DNA of 17,828 bases from positions 1-17,828 of the forward strand of contig JAFGKN010000063.1 of NCBI GenBank assembly GCA_016928605.1. Reading direction: 5' to 3'. The notes beneath the pieces were generated by a model. That model had not been told where the DNA came from, made no database searches, and saw only the letters and a list, made by a program, of their open reading frames with translations. This DNA is from Planctomycetota bacterium (GTDB lineage: Bacteria > Planctomycetota > UBA8108). Below, piece by piece: positions 14,552-17,828 of the stretch; the first letter of the stretch is position 1; the number at the start of each line of letters is the position of its first letter. The translations under genes and the position numbers were made by a program.

Positions 14552-16317
14552 TCCAAGACTCGCGACACCTGAGCACGCCCCCCGAGGTCTTCGAGCCCGC
14601 CGATGCGGAGTCTGCCGCGGCGGCCAGGCAGAGCCCGGACTCCGCGTGGCCGAGCATCTGGGGTCTGGACCCGGCGCAGCTCCACGAGCGGTTCTGGTCC
14701 TCGAGGGGCGTGCAGGTCGTGGCGCCGGGCCGGCCGCAGAGCCTGCGGCATGACGCGGAGCTCTACCTGCTCGCGCCCTCGCGGTCCCTGGTCCTGCTGC
14801 GGCTCCGTCCCCTCGTCGACCTGGTCTGCTGGCTCCAGCTCAAGGTGCTCTTCGCGAAGCTCCCCTCCGGCGGCGAGGACGGCTACCGGGAGATCGCGCT
14901 GGCGGACGAGTCCTCGCAGTTCCTCGGCTACCAGAGGATCTACGAGAAGCCGGGGCGCGGAGCGGTGCGCGTGGCCTTGACGCCGGACGAGCGGGTCGCC
15001 GCCGCGTGGCGAGATGCTCCGACGCTCTACGCGGGCTGGGAGCGGCTGCTGCGGCAGACCTCGAGCGGCGATAGCGATACCGCGTGCGCCGAGGGCAGGG
15101 TCTTCGACGCCACGAGCCCGCCGGAGGTCGTCGAGTTCGCGCACGAGCTGGCCGCCGCGTGGAGGCGGCCGGGCGCGGCGAGCCCGCGGACGGTCCGGTG
15201 GGGGCCCCGGGTGTGGGTCGACGCGGGAGCGAGCATCGACCGCGCGGCGAGGATCGTCGGGCCGGTCTGGGTGGGCGCCGGCCGGCGCGTGGAGGCGGGT
15301 GAGAGCATCGTCGGTCCCGCCATCCTCTGGGACGATCCGGAGGCGCTGCCCGCCGGGGACGAGGAGCGGCTCGCGCTCGATGCGAAGCGCGCTCGCCGTT
15401 CCTTCCGCGGGCTCCCTCCCCTCCGCATCCCCTCGCTGCCCGACGTCGTCGCCGGCGCTCGCGCCGTCGTGATCGAGGAGAGCCCGGAGGAGGTGATGCC
15501 GGAGGAGCCGAAGGGGTATCGAGGGAAGAGGCTCCTCGACATCGCGGTGTCGCTCGCGGTGCTCACGCTCTGCATCCCCTTCTTTCCCCTCGTGCTCCTC
15601 GCCATCTGGATCGAGGACCGCCGCCCGTTCTTCTTCATCCACCGCCGCGAGACCTTCGGGGGGAAGGAGTTCCCCTGCATCAAGTTCCGCTCGATGCGCC
15701 GGGACGCCGAGGAGATCAAGGCCCGCCTGCGCGTCGCGAACCAGATCGACGGCCCGCAGTTCTTCATGGAGAACGACCCGCGCATGCTGCGCGTCGGAGC
15801 CTTCCTGCGCAAGTCGAACATCGACGAGATCCCGCAGTTCTTCAACGTCCTCCTGGGGCAGATGTCGGTGGTGGGGCCGCGTCCCAGCCCCTACGAGGAG
15901 AACCAGTTCTGCCCCGCGTGGCGCGAGGCTCGCCTGAGCGTGCGGCCCGGCGTCACCGGCCTCTGGCAGGTGAAGCGGACCCGCGCGAAGGGGCTCGATT
16001 TCCAGGAGTGGATCCGCTACGACATCGAGTACGTGGAGAAGATCAGCTTCTGGCTCGATCTCTGGATCGTCGCGAGGACGATCCAGATCGTGATCGTCTC
16101 CCTGCTGCGGGCAGTCTTCAGCCGCAGGGACGGCGCGGAGCCCGCAGAAGCCGCCGCGCCCGCGGAGATCGCAGAAGCCGCCGCGCGTGCGGAGATCGCA
16201 GAAGCCGCCGCGCCCGCCGCGTCTCCCTCCCCCTCGGAAGCCGCAGAGGCCGCGGCGTCCGCAGACTCGGTTGATGTTCGGTCCGCGCCGGAGTGCGGCA
16301 TCGATGCACCGGACTGA
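14548..16317 (+). CDS. Polyprenyl glycosylphosphotransferase (sugar transferase) with unusual soluble hexapeptide-bearing N-terminal region
   Basis: The protein has 589 residues. Residues about 327-535 form a bacterial sugar-transferase domain: KRLLDIAVS with a membrane segment, FIHRRETFGGKEFPCIKFRS, the Asp426-Glu427 dyad in KSNIDEIPQFFNVLLGQMSV, VGPRP and RPGVTGLWQV. Such enzymes move a sugar phosphate from a nucleotide sugar to undecaprenyl phosphate, starting a lipid-linked glycan. Instead of the four-helix plus Rossmann N-terminus of WbaP/WcaJ-type enzymes, about 320 largely soluble residues precede it. These include a hexapeptide-like stretch at about 221-262 (RVWVDAGASIDRAARIVGPV, then WVGAGRRVEAGESIVGPAIL). 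The tail after about 540 is low-complexity Ala/Glu/Pro with three 9-residue repeats. The start overlaps the preceding stop (ATGA). It is the last gene of the second module. The acceptor sugar is unknown. Confidence 0.87.
   Translation: MIQDSRHLSTPPEVFEPADAESAAAARQSPDSAWPSIWGLDPAQLHERFWSSRGVQVVAPGRPQSLRHDAELYLLAPSRSLVLLRLRPLVDLVCWLQLKVLFAKLPSGGEDGYREIALADESSQFLGYQRIYEKPGRGAVRVALTPDERVAAAWRDAPTLYAGWERLLRQTSSGDSDTACAEGRVFDATSPPEVVEFAHELAAAWRRPGAASPRTVRWGPRVWVDAGASIDRAARIVGPVWVGAGRRVEAGESIVGPAILWDDPEALPAGDEERLALDAKRARRSFRGLPPLRIPSLPDVVAGARAVVIEESPEEVMPEEPKGYRGKRLLDIAVSLAVLTLCIPFFPLVLLAIWIEDRRPFFFIHRRETFGGKEFPCIKFRSMRRDAEEIKARLRVANQIDGPQFFMENDPRMLRVGAFLRKSNIDEIPQFFNVLLGQMSVVGPRPSPYEENQFCPAWREARLSVRPGVTGLWQVKRTRAKGLDFQEWIRYDIEYVEKISFWLDLWIVARTIQIVIVSLLRAVFSRRDGAEPAEAAAPAEIAEAAARAEIAEAAAPAASPSPSEAAEAAASADSVDVRSAPECGIDAPD
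16144..16224 (+). repeat. Three tandem 27-bp repeats in the phosphotransferase tail
   Basis: Units at 16144-16170, 16171-16197 and 16198-16224 each begin GCAGAAGCCGCCGCGC. They encode AEAAAPAEI, AEAAARAEI and AEAAAPAAS. Near-identity at DNA level suggests recent slippage expansion of a linker or tail. Confidence 0.85.
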
Positions 16318-16484
16318 TGCGGGAGCGCGGCGCGCGCCGGCGCGCGACCCTCGAGCGGCGGCGCCGGGATCGCTTCTCGAGTCGCGTCCCGCGCTCCAGG
16401 CGCCGCGACGGGCTGCGAGTCGGACGCGTGTTCGCAGCTCAGCGGAGAGTCGCGTGCGGCGCCGAAAGATTTTTCAAAAATTCT

Positions 16485-16580
16485 ATTGCCCTCCTGGGCG
16501 AGCCGGATAACATAAGGATCCCCCACAACTGCCCCTTTTTTGCCCAGCAAACAATCACCGTTTGCTGGGCTCTTTTATTG
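16485..16580 (+). ncRNA. Possible small RNA unit (promoter-like pair plus terminator)
   Basis: TTGCCC and TAACAT, 16 bases apart (about 16486-16513), resemble a promoter. A perfect intrinsic terminator ends near 16577. A transcript of about 60 bases would run between them. No reading frame of note fits. The terminator alone may simply end the upstream operon, so this call is tentative. Confidence 0.25.
16542..16577 (+). terminator. Rho-independent terminator
   Basis: GCCCAGCAAAC (16542-16552), loop AATCACC, and GTTTGCTGGGC (16560-16570) form a perfect 11-bp stem followed by TCTTTTATT. The T-rich tract follows in the plus direction. The minus direction has an A-tract there instead, so it acts on plus-strand transcription, ending the 12635-16317 module or a short RNA started at about 16518. 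Confidence 0.85.
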
Positions 16581-16745
16581 GCATCGGGCCGCCGATGCGA
16601 ACTCCCGGGGGACCCGCGGCGCGCCCGGCTTCCAGGCGCCGGAGCACATGCCGAGAGAGCGTCCGAGCCCTTCTGCCGGCAGACCTTGCGACGCTCGCCC
16701 CACAGGCGCGGCACGAGCGGCGGTTCGCCTCCTCGCTCCTCCCGC

Positions 16746-17828
16746 CTACCTGCGCGGGATCGTGAGGACCGGCCGGCCCTCGGCATCGAGGATCTGGACC
16801 TCCGGGACGCCATCGGCGGAGAGTCCCAGCCAGAGCCTGGGAGTCTCCTCCCCGTCGCGGAGCCCCACGTGGGGAGCGCCCTCTCCGGGGACCTGCAGCT
16901 CGACCCGGCTCCGGCCGCGCGGATCGCGCAAGGCCATGTAGGGCGTCCCGTCGCGCGCCGTGCCGAGGCCCGCGCGGCAGGCGCCGCCCTTCTCGAGGAA
17001 GAGGATCTCCGCCGCCCCCTCGGCGTCCAGGCCCGCGGTGCACCGCTCCCGCTCCTCGCCGTCGACGATCGACCAGCGAGGGGTCGGGCCCGCCCGGGCC
17101 TCGAGCCGGCCCTCCGGCGTCGAGAGCGTCCAGGACGGCTCTCCCGCGGCGCCGACTCCGATGCGAGCGCTGCTCCCCTCCGCCTGGCCCGCGAGGTGGA
17201 GCGCAGCGGCGCCCTCCTCCCCGATCCCCAGCCGGGCGCTGGCCGCCGGCGCGCCGGGCGCGGCCGGAGCGCGGTCGGCGGCGATCTCGACGCCCCGGCT
17301 GCCCCTCGATGCGAGGCTCAGCCCGCTCGCTTCCTGCGGGCCGACGAGCTGGACACCCGCGGCGCCATCGCCGTCGAGTGTGAAGGACGCGCGGCTCCGC
17401 TTCGCCTCGTCCTTGATGAAGAGCCCGGCGGGATCGGCCTCCGCGCCGGAGCCGAGGACGGCCAGCGTCGCCAGCCGTCCCTGCGTCGCCCCCGCCAGAG
17501 AGAGGCCAGGAGCCCCCGACGCGTCGAGGAAGAGCGACGCCCGCACCCTCTGCTCTTCGTCCTGGAGGGTCACCCGCGGAGAGCCGTCGGAGAGGAGCCC
17601 CAGGTTGAGCCTCTGGCGGCCCTCCTCGTCGGCGACGCTCAGCGCGACCGAGCCCTGGCGGCTCAGCCCGGCGGCGACGCGCGTGACACCCCGCTCGTCC
17701 ATGAGATCGAGAGCCGGCGAACCTTCCTCGTCCACAGAGACCGCGGCCCGCTCCTTCTCGCCGTCGTCGAGGAGAGCCAGCCGAGGGAGATCGCGCCCGG
17801 CCAGGAGGAGGACCGCGCGCTTCTTCCC
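16746..17828 (-). CDS. Protein of about fifteen 23-residue repeats (5' end beyond window)
   Basis: The frame is open from the right window edge to TAG at 16746, giving 360 residues; the true start lies outside. A GTG at 17735 is in frame but is an internal Val in the middle of the repeats. Nearly the whole sequence is an irregular repeat of about 23 residues, roughly R-x-x-L-x-L-x-x-D-G-x-P-x-L-x-L-x-D-E-x-G. Examples are RVRASLFLDASGAPGLSLAG, RSRASFTLDGDGAAGVQLVG and TPRLWLGLSADGVPEVQILD. The alternating hydrophobic pattern with turns at D-G suggests a beta-solenoid or stacked beta-hairpins. It ends PVLTIPRR, with no membrane tail or PEP-CTERM signal. I do not recognise a functional family. 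It converges on the second module and is separated from it by the terminator. Confidence 0.8.
   Translation of the reverse strand, partial: GKKRAVLLLAGRDLPRLALLDDGEKERAAVSVDEEGSPALDLMDERGVTRVAAGLSRQGSVALSVADEEGRQRLNLGLLSDGSPRVTLQDEEQRVRASLFLDASGAPGLSLAGATQGRLATLAVLGSGAEADPAGLFIKDEAKRSRASFTLDGDGAAGVQLVGPQEASGLSLASRGSRGVEIAADRAPAAPGAPAASARLGIGEEGAAALHLAGQAEGSSARIGVGAAGEPSWTLSTPEGRLEARAGPTPRWSIVDGEERERCTAGLDAEGAAEILFLEKGGACRAGLGTARDGTPYMALRDPRGRSRVELQVPGEGAPHVGLRDGEETPRLWLGLSADGVPEVQILDAEGRPVLTIPRR

Larger units (their letters stand above)
16318..16745. other. Intergenic region between convergent genes, with AT-rich island
   Basis: About 430 bases without a gene. A perfect 16-bp GC palindrome (CGCGCGCCGGCGCGCG, 16331-16346) lies 13 bases past the phosphotransferase stop. 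An unusually AT-rich island spans about 16465-16585 and holds a promoter-like pair and the terminator at 16542-16577. From 16586 to 16745 I see nothing specific. Confidence 0.6.

Noticed and set aside
16746..17735. GTG at 17735 as the start of the repeat protein
   Set aside because: The frame continues upstream to the window edge with the same repeat pattern, so this GTG is an internal valine.

Overview
The window comes from a GC-rich, Gram-negative-type bacterium. It carries an exosortase/PEP-CTERM protein-sorting system embedded in exopolysaccharide (EPS) genes, plus surface proteins of the parallel beta-helix and fibronectin-III kinds. This mix (beta-helix proteins with choice-of-anchor regions, FN3 lipoproteins, PEP-CTERM tails, separate Wzz and CpsD-like genes) is seen in Eisenbacteria/Planctomycetota/Acidobacteriota-like lineages. 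No marker gene is present, so the phylum is only a guess. I see no rRNA, tRNA, CRISPR array, transposase or phage gene.

Layout. (1) 1-1614, minus: a secreted beta-helix protein whose 3' end is cut by the window edge. (2) 1628-2290: a divergent intergenic region with four degenerate repeats of about 33 bp and a cluster of palindromes. (3) 2291-9892, plus: a tight five-gene operon of canonical exosortase, EpsI-like protein, a 1197-residue TPR protein, a Wzz/GNVR chain-length protein, and a CpsD/BY-kinase-like P-loop protein whose Walker A lysine is replaced by alanine. (4) 10066-11627, minus: a small FN3 lipoprotein and a PEP-CTERM protein, the visible sorting substrate. (5) 11628-12634: about 1 kb without a convincing gene, ending in a promoter-like element. 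(6) 12635-16317, plus: a second module of a degenerate nucleotidyltransferase-like protein with a hexapeptide tail, a divergent second exosortase-family protein, and a polyprenyl glycosylphosphotransferase. The last has a soluble hexapeptide-containing region where related enzymes usually have membrane helices. (7) 16318-16745: intergenic, with a perfect rho-independent terminator in an AT-rich island. (8) 16746-17828, minus: the C-terminal part of a protein built from about fifteen 23-residue repeats.

How the genes may work together. The phosphotransferase would start a lipid-linked glycan, and Wzz with the CpsD-like protein would control its polymerisation. The exosortases would cleave PEP-CTERM proteins in the inner membrane and pass them on to an envelope or EPS-linked fate. 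The second module (degenerate nucleotidyltransferase, divergent exosortase, fused phosphotransferase) has the least standard architecture and is the best candidate for an undescribed system. It would couple protein sorting to initiation of a dedicated glycan. That coupling is inferred from gene order and motifs only.
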